This document shows, piece after piece, positions 57,400 to 64,000 of a DNA stretch of 64,000 bases. A model generated the notes under the pieces. That model was given only the letters and a program-made list of their open reading frames with translations, made no database searches and was not told the DNA's origin. The translations under genes were made by a program, and so were the position numbers. This stretch comes from Roseomonas alba (GTDB taxonomy: Bacteria; Pseudomonadota; Alphaproteobacteria; Acetobacterales; Acetobacteraceae), in assembly GCF_019430885.1 (NCBI RefSeq), contig NZ_JAHYBZ010000001.1, positions 310,001-374,000 on the forward strand. The letters run 5' to 3'. How positions within the stretch are numbered: the stretch's first letter is position 1; each line of letters opens with the position of its first letter.

Positions 57400-58632
57400 A
57401 TGCCCGCCGAAACGTCCAAGCCCGCCGGCATCGGCCGGGAAGCGCGCATCATCACGCTGATCGGCACCGGGCACTTCCTGTCACATTTCTACATGCTGAC
57501 CCTGCCGCCGCTCTTCCTGTTCTGGCGGGCGGAGTTCGGCGTCTCCTTCGCCGAGCTCGGCCTGGCCGTCGCGCTGATGTCCGGTACCACGGCGTTGCTC
57601 CAGACCCCCGTAGGCTTCTTGGTGGATCGGCGCGGCGCGCGGCCCTTCCTGGTCGGTGGGACGCTGCTGATGGCCCTGTCCGTCTCGGCTATGGCGGCCG
57701 CGCCGGGGATCTGGGCGATCTGGCTGCTCGCCATTCTGTCGGGCATCGGCAATTCGGTGATCCACCCGGCGGACTACGCGATCCTCGCCGGGTCGATCGA
57801 CAAGGCGCGCATGGGGCGCGCCTTCGCGCTGCACACCTTCACCGGCAATCTCGGCTTTGCCCTGGCGCCGCCGGTGATCGCGCTGCTCGCGGCCATCGTG
57901 GGCTGGCGCTGGTCGCTGCTGGTGGTCGGGCTGCTCGGGGTGCCGGTGGTCCTCGCCATCCTGGTGCAGAGCCGCATCCTGCAGGACCAGCCCAAGCTGC
58001 GGAAGGCCGAGGGCGGGCCAAGTGGCCGGGAGCTGCTGCTCTCGCGTCCCATCCTGTTGTTCTTCGCCTTCTTCATGCTCTCCTCCATGGCCGGGTCGGG
58101 CATCCAGTCCTGGATCATCACCGTGCTCGGCAAGCTGTGGGGCACGCCGGTCGCCGTCGCCTCCACGGTGCTGACCGGCTACATGGTCGGCGCGACCGGG
58201 GGCACGCTTGTGGGCGGCTGGGTCGCGGATACCTCCAAGCGCAACCTGATCGGCTTCGTCGTGGTGCTGACCGTTTTCGCCATGGCGATGATCGTGACGC
58301 TCGGCCTGGTGCCCATGCCGGAACTCCTGCTGCCGATCGTGGGCTTCCTCGGTGGCCTCGCCATGGGCGCGTCGCGCACGCCGCGCGACGTGATGTTGAA
58401 GGATGCCTCGCCACCCGGCGAGATCGGCAAGGTCTTTGGCTTCGTCTCCTCCGGCCTGCCGCTCGGCAACGCGATCACGCCGGTGCCGCTCGGCTTCCTG
58501 ATCGACATGGGATATCCGGTTCTGGTTCTGCCGGTGGTGGCTGTGCTGCTCGGGCTGTCGTTGCTCTGCGCCGGTTCAGCGCAAGCCGGGGCGCGCAGTC
58601 GGAAGCCCGCGGCGGCCGTCCCCGCCGAGTGA
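57400..58632 (+). CDS. MFS transporter, fosmidomycin-resistance (Fsr)-like
   Basis: A 410-residue twelve-helix exporter. HFLSHFYMLTLPPLFLFWRAEFGVSFAELGLAVALM (landmark residues about 25-60) and QTPVGFLVDRRGARPFL (the loop 2 GXXXDRXGRR motif) fit the Fsr branch. Its substrate is unknown. It may be cotranscribed with the TRIC gene 28 nt downstream. Confidence 0.9.
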   Translation: MPAETSKPAGIGREARIITLIGTGHFLSHFYMLTLPPLFLFWRAEFGVSFAELGLAVALMSGTTALLQTPVGFLVDRRGARPFLVGGTLLMALSVSAMAAAPGIWAIWLLAILSGIGNSVIHPADYAILAGSIDKARMGRAFALHTFTGNLGFALAPPVIALLAAIVGWRWSLLVVGLLGVPVVLAILVQSRILQDQPKLRKAEGGPSGRELLLSRPILLFFAFFMLSSMAGSGIQSWIITVLGKLWGTPVAVASTVLTGYMVGATGGTLVGGWVADTSKRNLIGFVVVLTVFAMAMIVTLGLVPMPELLLPIVGFLGGLAMGASRTPRDVMLKDASPPGEIGKVFGFVSSGLPLGNAITPVPLGFLIDMGYPVLVLPVVAVLLGLSLLCAGSAQAGARSRKPAAAVPAE

Positions 58633-58660
58633 CCGGGGCGCGTGGCCGGGGCACGCCCGT

Positions 58661-59305
58661 GTGATCGTCTTCGATGACCTGCTGGACGTGCTCACCTGGG
58701 CGGCGGTGGGGGTGCTTGCCGTTGCGGGGGCGCTCAGCGCCTCGCGTAAGCAGCTCGATCCGGTGGGCTTCATGCTGATCGCGTGCCTCTGTGCCTTCGG
58801 CGGGGGCACGGTGCGCGATGTGATCCTCAACCAGCCGGTCTTCTGGCTGCGCGTACCGGGGATGGTGGCGCTGGCCGCCAGCCTCGCGCTGGTCGTCTTC
58901 TTCATGGCGCATCTGGTCGAACGGCGCTTCGTGTTGCTGCTCTGGGCCGATGCGGTCGGGCTCGGTCTCTTCGCCGTGCTGGGTGCCGAGGCTGCGCAGC
59001 GCGCGGGCGCAACCGCCTGGGTGGCCGTGCTGATGGGCACCATCACGGCGACTGCCGGCGGCATGCTGCGCGACATCATCTGTGCCGAGGTGCCGCTCGT
59101 GCTGCGGCGGGAGATTTACGTCACCGCGGCGGCACTCGGCGCGGCGGGGTTCGTGCTGCTGCTCGATCTCGGGGTGGGGCGCACGGCGGCGATTTCCTGC
59201 GGCATTGCCCTCGGGTTCGGAGCGCGGGCAGCGGCGATCACGGCAGGCTGGTCACTGCCGACCTACCGGGCCAGGCCGGGGCGGGACTATCCGGATCGGC
59301 GGTAG
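58661..59305 (+). CDS. Trimeric intracellular cation channel (TRIC/YicG) family protein
   Basis: A 214-residue membrane protein with seven helices and an internal duplication: FGGGTVRDVILNQPVFWL and TATAGGMLRDIICAEVPLVLRREIY are the two copies of the G-G-RD motif. TRIC proteins form potassium-permeable trimers. GTG start at 58661. Confidence 0.93.
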   Translation: MIVFDDLLDVLTWAAVGVLAVAGALSASRKQLDPVGFMLIACLCAFGGGTVRDVILNQPVFWLRVPGMVALAASLALVVFFMAHLVERRFVLLLWADAVGLGLFAVLGAEAAQRAGATAWVAVLMGTITATAGGMLRDIICAEVPLVLRREIYVTAAALGAAGFVLLLDLGVGRTAAISCGIALGFGARAAAITAGWSLPTYRARPGRDYPDRR

Positions 59306-59357
59306 CGTGGGGAGGCAGCAAAGACCGGCCGGAAGGTCTTCCTGAGGGTTGGTCTGC

Positions 59358-59672
59358 TCCTTGGGGCGCGCAGCCCCTCCAAAACCACGCCACCACCAGG
59401 GTCCCGATTGACGTTGCTTTGCGACGCCAATGGGCGCTCCTCGTGCCTGGAGCACGCGGAACGCAATCTTCTGGTGCCGGACACAACGCCCTCACCGCCC
59501 ACTCCAAACGCCCGCGATGCGCGAAGGCGGGTCTCGGCATCTCTCGGGCAGCAGCGCACGGCACGCGTTCAATGAGTGTGAAGCCCATTCATGCCGAGCG
59601 CCAGGTCATGGTTTCCAAAGGCCTCGGGCCTTTGGCGGGTGGGGGTTCGGGGGAGGGCAGAGCCCTTCCCCG
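59358..59672. repeat. Palindromic intergenic repeat, copy E (divergent left arm)
   Basis: The left arm has ttggggcgcgcagcccctcc; the right arm has gtttccaaaggcctcgggcc, tttggcgggt and gggagggcagagcccttccc. The centre includes gatgcgcgaaggcgggtct and cggcat, the inverted form of the segment common to copies C and D. It lies after the TRIC gene. Confidence 0.75.
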
Positions 59673-59816
59673 GTTCGCCATCACCACGATCTTCGCGCCT
59701 GTGAGGTGGCGCCACTCTCCAATCTTCCCTCCGGCTTTCCCGAACCGCGGTCCCGGCTTTCCCAAGCGACACATCTGTGGCTAGCCTTCCGCAAAACCAC
59801 TTTGGGAGAAACGACC

Positions 59817-60776
59817 ATGCTCACCCGGCGGAGCCTTGCGCTCGCGGCGATACCTCTTGTCTCTCCGGCCCGCGCCCAGGGTTCCTGGCCCGACAAGCCT
59901 GTCCGCATGATCATCGGCTATCCGGCAGGTGGTCCCACCGATTTCGGCGGGCGCCTGTTGCAGGATCCGCTCGGCCGCCTCTGGGGCCAGCCCATCGTCA
60001 TCGAGAACCGGCCAGGCGCCAGCCAGGTGATCGCGAGCGAGGCCGTCGCCCGCTCCCCTGGCGATGGCTACACGATCTTCCTCGCCGCCAGCACGCATGC
60101 GTCCAACGCCGCGGTCTATGCGCGGCTGCCCTATGACACGCTCGCGGACTTCACCCCGATCGTGAACATCTACGCCTCGCCGACCGTGCTCTTCGTGGGG
60201 AAGGATTCACCCTACAGGACCGTCGGCGCGCTGGTCGAGGCGGCGAAGCGTGACCCGGGCATGGCCTTCGCCTCCTCGGGCAACGGCTCCTCCGGGCATT
60301 TCGCGCTGGAGATTTTCCGTCGCAAGGCGGGCATCGAGGTGACGCATGTTGCCTTCCGCGGCGGTGCTCCGGCCCTTCAGGAGGTAATGTCCGGCCGCGT
60401 GCCGGCCACCTTCAGCACCCTGTCGGGCGCGATCGGCCTGGTGCGGGATGGCGGGTTGCGCGCGCTCGCGATCGGCGGACCGGTGCGCGTGGAAGTGCTG
60501 CCCGGCATTCCTACCCTGGCGGAGGTCGGCTTCGATATTCCCGACACGAGCCCCTGGTACGGCTTCCTCGGGCCGAAGAGCGTCCCCCGCCCGATCGTCG
60601 ACCGCATCGCGAATGACACGCTCGGCCTGCTGCGCGACGTGACGATCGCGCGGCGCATCGTCGATGCGGGCGGCGTCATCCTCGCCGAGGGACCGGAGGC
60701 CTTCGACGCCCGCATCCGCCGCGAAGTGGCCGAGAACGCCGTGATCGCGCGCGACGCCAACATCCGCGTAGAGTGA
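59817..60776 (+). CDS. Tripartite tricarboxylate transporter (Bug family) substrate-binding protein
   Basis: A 319-residue periplasmic protein with signal MLTRRSLALAAIPLVSPARAQ. WPDKPVRMIIGYPAGGPTDFGGRLL is the Bug domain opening; VIENRPGASQVIAS and DGYTIFLAA follow. GGGAGAA is upstream of ATG 59817. No TctA/TctB permease is adjacent. Ligand unknown, likely a carboxylate. Confidence 0.93.
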   Translation: MLTRRSLALAAIPLVSPARAQGSWPDKPVRMIIGYPAGGPTDFGGRLLQDPLGRLWGQPIVIENRPGASQVIASEAVARSPGDGYTIFLAASTHASNAAVYARLPYDTLADFTPIVNIYASPTVLFVGKDSPYRTVGALVEAAKRDPGMAFASSGNGSSGHFALEIFRRKAGIEVTHVAFRGGAPALQEVMSGRVPATFSTLSGAIGLVRDGGLRALAIGGPVRVEVLPGIPTLAEVGFDIPDTSPWYGFLGPKSVPRPIVDRIANDTLGLLRDVTIARRIVDAGGVILAEGPEAFDARIRREVAENAVIARDANIRVE

Positions 60777-60783
60777 CCTGCCC

Positions 60784-60811
60784 GCCGCGAGTCGCGGCCA
60801 CGACTCGCGGC
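60784..60811 (+). terminator. Hairpin after the Bug-type gene
   Basis: gccgcgagtcg and cgactcgcggc pair perfectly over 11 bp with a 6-nt loop, starting 8 nt after the stop codon. No T-tract follows. It separates the binding protein from the nrdB promoter region. Confidence 0.6.
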
Positions 60812-60812
60812 A

Positions 60813-60860
60813 CCACAATATGTTGTGGTGTGTTCTTGATGCTCCCACAAAGCGTGGTAG
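60813..60860 (+). promoter_or_regulatory. Paired NrdR boxes upstream of nrdB
   Basis: Box 1 is ccacaatatgttgtgg at 60813-60828, a nearly perfect palindrome. Box 2 is ccacaaagcgtggtag at 60845-60860, matching box 1 at 11 of 16 positions. They are 32 nt apart start to start, close to three helical turns, as in known NrdR-regulated promoters. nrdR itself is at 35971. Confidence 0.75.
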
Positions 60861-60896
60861 GAATCAGCGCAGCGCAGTCTTGCTGGGGGATGGCCC

Positions 60897-61949
60897 ATGG
60901 CCGACGGAGTCTCGACCGACGAACTTCCTGTGAAGTTCGATCTTCTCACCTCGAATCCGGTCTACAAGCCGTTCCGCTACCCGTGGGCCTATGATGCCTG
61001 GCTGATGCAGCAGCGCGTGCATTGGCTGCCCGAAGAAGTGCCGATGGCCGATGACGTCAAGGACTGGCAGAAGAATCTGACGGATGGCGAGCGCAACCTG
61101 CTCACCCAGATCTTCCGCTTCTTCACCCAGGCCGATGTCGAGGTGAACAACTGCTACATGAAGCACTACTCCCAGGTGTTCAAGCCGACGGAAGTGCTCA
61201 TGATGCTGTCCGCCTTCAGCAACATCGAGACCATCCACGTGGCGGCCTACAGCCACCTGCTCGACACCATCGGCATGCCCGAGATCGAGTACACCGCCTT
61301 CCTCAAATACAAGGAGATGAAGGACAAGTACGACTACATGCAGACCTTCTCGGTCGATTCGAAGATCGAGATCGCCAAGACGCTCGCCGCCTTCGGCGCC
61401 TTCACGGAAGGTCTGCAGCTCTTCGCTTCCTTCGCGATCCTCATGAACTTCCCGCGCTTCAACAAGATGAAGGGCATGGGCCAGATCGTGACCTGGTCGG
61501 TGCGCGACGAGACGCTGCACTGCCTGTCCGTCATCCGGTTGTTCCGCACCTTCGTGCAGGAGAACCCGGAGATCTGGACCGCCGAGCTGCGGCGCGACAT
61601 CACCCTGATCTGCGCCACCATCGTGGAGCACGAGGACGCCTTCATCGATCTCGCTTTCGAGTTGGGCGGCGTGCAGGGCCTCGATGCGGCGCAGACTAAG
61701 GAGTATATCCGCTTCATCGCCGATCGCCGCCTGCAGCAGCTCGGCCTCGAGCCGCTCTACAACATCGAGAAGAATCCGCTGCCCTGGCTCGATGAGATGC
61801 TGAACGCGGTCGAGCACACCAATTTCTTCGAGAACCGCGCGACGGAATACTCCAAGGCCAGCACCGCCGGCACCTGGGAAGAAGCCTTCGCGGATTCCGT
61901 CTTCACCTCACCGCAGCCGGACGGCGCGATCGAGGGCGTCCGTCACTGA
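60897..61949 (+). CDS. nrdB: Ribonucleotide reductase class I, beta subunit
   Basis: A 350-residue diiron protein. Iron ligands and the radical Tyr can be assigned by comparison with E. coli NrdB: Asp in QADVEV, Glu, His and Tyr in ETIHVAAY, Glu in FTEGLQLF, Glu and His in RDETLHCL. The tyrosine (equivalent to Y122) is present, so this is a standard tyrosyl-radical subunit. The alpha subunit NrdA is not in this window, which is unusual. NrdR boxes precede it. Confidence 0.96.
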   Translation: MADGVSTDELPVKFDLLTSNPVYKPFRYPWAYDAWLMQQRVHWLPEEVPMADDVKDWQKNLTDGERNLLTQIFRFFTQADVEVNNCYMKHYSQVFKPTEVLMMLSAFSNIETIHVAAYSHLLDTIGMPEIEYTAFLKYKEMKDKYDYMQTFSVDSKIEIAKTLAAFGAFTEGLQLFASFAILMNFPRFNKMKGMGQIVTWSVRDETLHCLSVIRLFRTFVQENPEIWTAELRRDITLICATIVEHEDAFIDLAFELGGVQGLDAAQTKEYIRFIADRRLQQLGLEPLYNIEKNPLPWLDEMLNAVEHTNFFENRATEYSKASTAGTWEEAFADSVFTSPQPDGAIEGVRH

Positions 61950-62006
61950 GCGCCGCCGGGCATCCGTCATCCGGCGCACCCTCGTTGTCGGCATCGGCCC
62001 GCACCG

Positions 62007-62032
62007 CATCCGGCCACGCGTCGTGCCGGATG
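62007..62032 (+). terminator. Hairpin after nrdB
   Basis: catccggc and gccggatg pair over 8 bp around a 10-nt loop, 58 nt after the nrdB stop. No T-tract. Confidence 0.4.
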
Positions 62033-62138
62033 AGTGCGCGGATTTCTGCGAGGATTCTCAACCGGGCTGCGAGCAGAGCAGGACCGCGCGGAGGTGGCCT
62101 TGCGTGCCCCCCTCGGTGCGGCCTAACTGCGCCGCATC

Positions 62139-62813
62139 ATGTTGCGCGCCATTCGCATACTCGCCCTGCTTCTCGTCGTCCTGCTCGGAGGTGTCTGGGC
62201 CACGGCCTGGTTCGGCCGGGCCCCGGACGAATCCGTCGCGGATTCCTTCCTGCGGCATCTTGCCAAGATGACGGGGGCCGACATGCCGGCGCCCTCGCCC
62301 GGTGGGGTGCAGCTCGCGCAGGGCGTCGCGCTGGGCGGGCCATTCACGCTGGTCGATCAGACCGGCCGTACGGTCACCGAGCGCGACTTCGCCGGCAAGC
62401 CGCTGCTGGTCTATTTCGGCTTCACCTATTGCCCCGATGTCTGCCCGACCGAGCTCGGCACCATCGCCGCGGCGCTCGATGCCATGGGCCCGGCCGGGGA
62501 GCGCGTGACGCCGGTCTTCATCTCCATCGATCCCGAACGCGATACGCCGGCGGCGATGGCCGACTACGTCTCGCGTTTCCATCCGCGCATGGTCGGGCTG
62601 ACCGGCAGCGCCGAGCAGGTGGCCCAGGCCGCGCGCGCCTATCGCGTCTATTACGCGAAGGTCCAGCCGCGCGATTCCACGGATTACCTGATGGACCATT
62701 CCTCCTTCATTTATTTCGTCGGACCGGATGGGCGCGTGCGCAGCCTGTTCCGTCCAGAAACCACGCCGGAGGCGATCGCCGCCGCCGTCAACGCACAGCT
62801 TCGCGCGCTGTGA
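62139..62813 (+). CDS. SCO1/SenC family copper chaperone
   Basis: A 224-residue membrane-anchored periplasmic protein. One N-terminal helix (LALLLVVLLGGVWATAW) precedes a thioredoxin fold with the copper ligands YCPDVCP and the distal His in DHSSFIYFV. It delivers copper to cytochrome oxidase CuA. The gene is separate from oxidase genes here. Confidence 0.93.
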   Translation: MLRAIRILALLLVVLLGGVWATAWFGRAPDESVADSFLRHLAKMTGADMPAPSPGGVQLAQGVALGGPFTLVDQTGRTVTERDFAGKPLLVYFGFTYCPDVCPTELGTIAAALDAMGPAGERVTPVFISIDPERDTPAAMADYVSRFHPRMVGLTGSAEQVAQAARAYRVYYAKVQPRDSTDYLMDHSSFIYFVGPDGRVRSLFRPETTPEAIAAAVNAQLRAL

Positions 62814-62909
62814 GACACAGGGTTTCGCAAGGCCGCCTCCGGCGGTATGTTACAGCAGCCACGGTGGCTGGCCCGATCAACAGGGCGGGCACGGCGGTGG
62901 AGGGGCATC

Positions 62910-63197
62910 ATGTCGCTGGATGACAACGACGGCGCGATGAGCGCCGATGGCGGGCGGGGTGGCGCGGGAGCACCGCGACATACGCGACGCCTGTCCGACA
63001 AGATCCTGATTGCCTTTCACCACGCCTGCGATCAGGGCGATTTCGAGGTTGCTGAGGAACTGCTGCGCATTCTGGAAATGATGCTCACGCGGCGCCCGGC
63101 CTCTCCGGATTCGAACCGACGCAAGAATCTCGAGAGCCTGGTCGCGGCGCATGAGCGTCTCTGGCTGCTGCGCCACCCGGAAGTGAAGGACCAGTAG
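62910..63197 (+). CDS. Conserved small alphaproteobacterial protein
   Basis: A 95-residue soluble protein. SDKILIAFHHACDQGDFEVAEELLRILEMMLTRRP (landmark residues 29-63) resembles uncharacterised proteins common in Rhodospirillales. Predicted as two or three helices with a tail RHPEVKDQ. GGAGGGG lies upstream of ATG 62910. Function unknown. Confidence 0.78.
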   Translation: MSLDDNDGAMSADGGRGGAGAPRHTRRLSDKILIAFHHACDQGDFEVAEELLRILEMMLTRRPASPDSNRRKNLESLVAAHERLWLLRHPEVKDQ

Positions 63198-63200
63198 GTC

Positions 63201-63932
63201 CTATTCCGCGGCCAGCGGGGCGGCCAGGCGCAGCACGGCCTCCGCGGCGGGGGTGAAGGCGCCGTCAGCCTCATGCAGCACGAAGGGCGGCAACAGCCGC
63301 GCCGGCGCGCGCCCGGCCTTGCGGGCCCGGATCAGCACCCGCTTCGCGGCATCGCCTGCCCGTGGCGCGATCGGCAGTAGCGTGACCGACCCGCAGCCCG
63401 CGCTTCGCAGGGCCGCGACCCCGGCATCGAAGCGCGCGGCTGGCAGCACCAGGCTCGCCGTGCCGCGATCGCGCAGCGCGGCCGCCAAAAAGGCCGCCCA
63501 GGCGTCCAGGTCCGTACCGGCTTCATGTGTCGCCGCGCTGCGCAGCGCCTGCGGCGGCGGCGTGCCGTCCGGCCAGTAGGGCGGGTTGGCGAAGGCATGG
63601 TCGCAGGGCGCCAGCCGGCGGGCGAGGACCCGATCCACGACATCGCCCTCGGTCACCCGTGCATCGACGGCATTCGCCCTGGCATTCGTGGCGGCAAGCG
63701 CCGCCATTGCCGGGTCGCGTTCCACCGCTGCGACGCGCAAGCCGGGCACGCGTGCCGCAAGGCAGAGGAAGGCCGCGCCGCTGCCGCAGCCCGCTTCCAG
63801 CACATGTTCGCCGGGCCGTGCCGGCACGAAGGCCGCCAGCAGCACCGCATCCAGCCCGGCGCGGAATCCCTTCGCCGGCTGGCGCAGCCGCACGCGGCCG
63901 TCGAGCAACGCATCCTCGGTCGTATCGGTCAC
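63201..63932 (-). CDS. tRNA1(Val) adenine-N6 methyltransferase-like protein (TrmN6 family)
   Basis: A 243-residue methyltransferase. LEAGCGSGAAFLCLA near residue 45 is motif I, VERDPAMAALAATNARAN follows, and FANPPYWPDG carries the NPPY catalytic motif of N6-adenine methyltransferases. It starts at GTG 63932, overlapping the stop of the gene to the right. Its exact substrate is not certain. Confidence 0.88.
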   Translation of the reverse strand: MTDTTEDALLDGRVRLRQPAKGFRAGLDAVLLAAFVPARPGEHVLEAGCGSGAAFLCLAARVPGLRVAAVERDPAMAALAATNARANAVDARVTEGDVVDRVLARRLAPCDHAFANPPYWPDGTPPPQALRSAATHEAGTDLDAWAAFLAAALRDRGTASLVLPAARFDAGVAALRSAGCGSVTLLPIAPRAGDAAKRVLIRARKAGRAPARLLPPFVLHEADGAFTPAAEAVLRLAAPLAAE

Positions 63933-64000
63933 GCCGTGGCCTCGCCGGCCTCCGTCAGCACGGCACGGGCACGGCGCTCATCGTCGGTTGCCACGGCCAA
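63929..64000 (-). CDS. C-terminal end of an unidentified gene (DUF2007-like?)
   Basis: The last 23 codons read LAVATDDERRARAVLTEAG and end EATA before a TGA that overlaps the methyltransferase GTG. The tail resembles the ending of DUF2007 proteins, which often precede this methyltransferase, but the visible part is too short to be sure. Confidence 0.45.
   Translation of the reverse strand: MAVATDDERRARAVLTEAGEATA

Overview
The window is high-GC alphaproteobacterial chromosome. Gene order and content (ribD-ribE-ribB-ribH-nusB, yceD-rpmF-plsX-fabH, ihfA-merR, sdhCDAB, an Mg-type HemB, a CBP3-type bc1 chaperone, many TRAP/TTT-type binding proteins) and a family of GC-rich palindromic intergenic repeats suggest Acetobacteraceae or a close Rhodospirillales relative. 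This placement is inference. No rRNA, tRNA, CRISPR array or intact transposon was seen.

Region 1 (1-21.6 kb) is an exopolysaccharide locus. A secreted-type protein with a beta-propeller and RTX repeats (C-terminus off the left edge) lies beside a sugar nucleotidyltransferase and two NAD-dependent sugar epimerase/reductases on the minus strand. A GT4 glycosyltransferase and a methyltransferase follow on the plus strand. ExoF-like export protein and ExoY-like phosphoglycosyltransferase (minus strand) are divergent from a tightly packed plus-strand run: Wzz/ExoP-like co-polymerase without a kinase domain, GT2, Wzx-type flippase, Wzy-type polymerase, an unknown membrane protein, GT4, GT2, NodB-type deacetylase and a further glycosyltransferase. 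Together these could make an activated sugar, start a lipid-linked repeat, elongate, flip, polymerise, deacetylate and export it. A broken IS3-family element (21.7-22.5 kb) marks the right boundary.

Region 2 (22.5-26.2 kb) is metabolic, all minus strand: an SDR oxidoreductase, then overlapping metY-hemB and a small unknown gene. Region 3 (26.3-33.3 kb) is a second, less conventional glycan locus: a 760-residue two-part glycosyltransferase, a GT2, a coiled-coil plus beta-rich protein, a DUF1796 protein, a GT61 enzyme and a divergent sulfotransferase-like gene.

Region 4 (33.3-49.5 kb) is housekeeping: rpiB, glyA, a GNAT acetyltransferase, nrdR, riboflavin genes with nusB, thiL, bamE, the bc1 chaperone, yceD-rpmF-plsX-fabH, a three-gene TRAP transporter lodged between fabH and ihfA, and ihfA-merR. 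Region 5 (49.5-64 kb) has two divergent paralogous peptide/nickel-type ABC binding proteins, sdhCDAB, an MFS exporter, a TRIC-family protein, an orphan Bug-type binding protein, nrdB with paired NrdR boxes, a SCO protein, a small conserved protein and a tRNA-methyltransferase-like gene.

Five copies (some partial) of a palindromic repeat family sit just after gene ends between 36 and 60 kb. Start sites were moved from the longest open frame to an internal start where a Shine-Dalgarno or a 4-nt stop/start overlap supported it.
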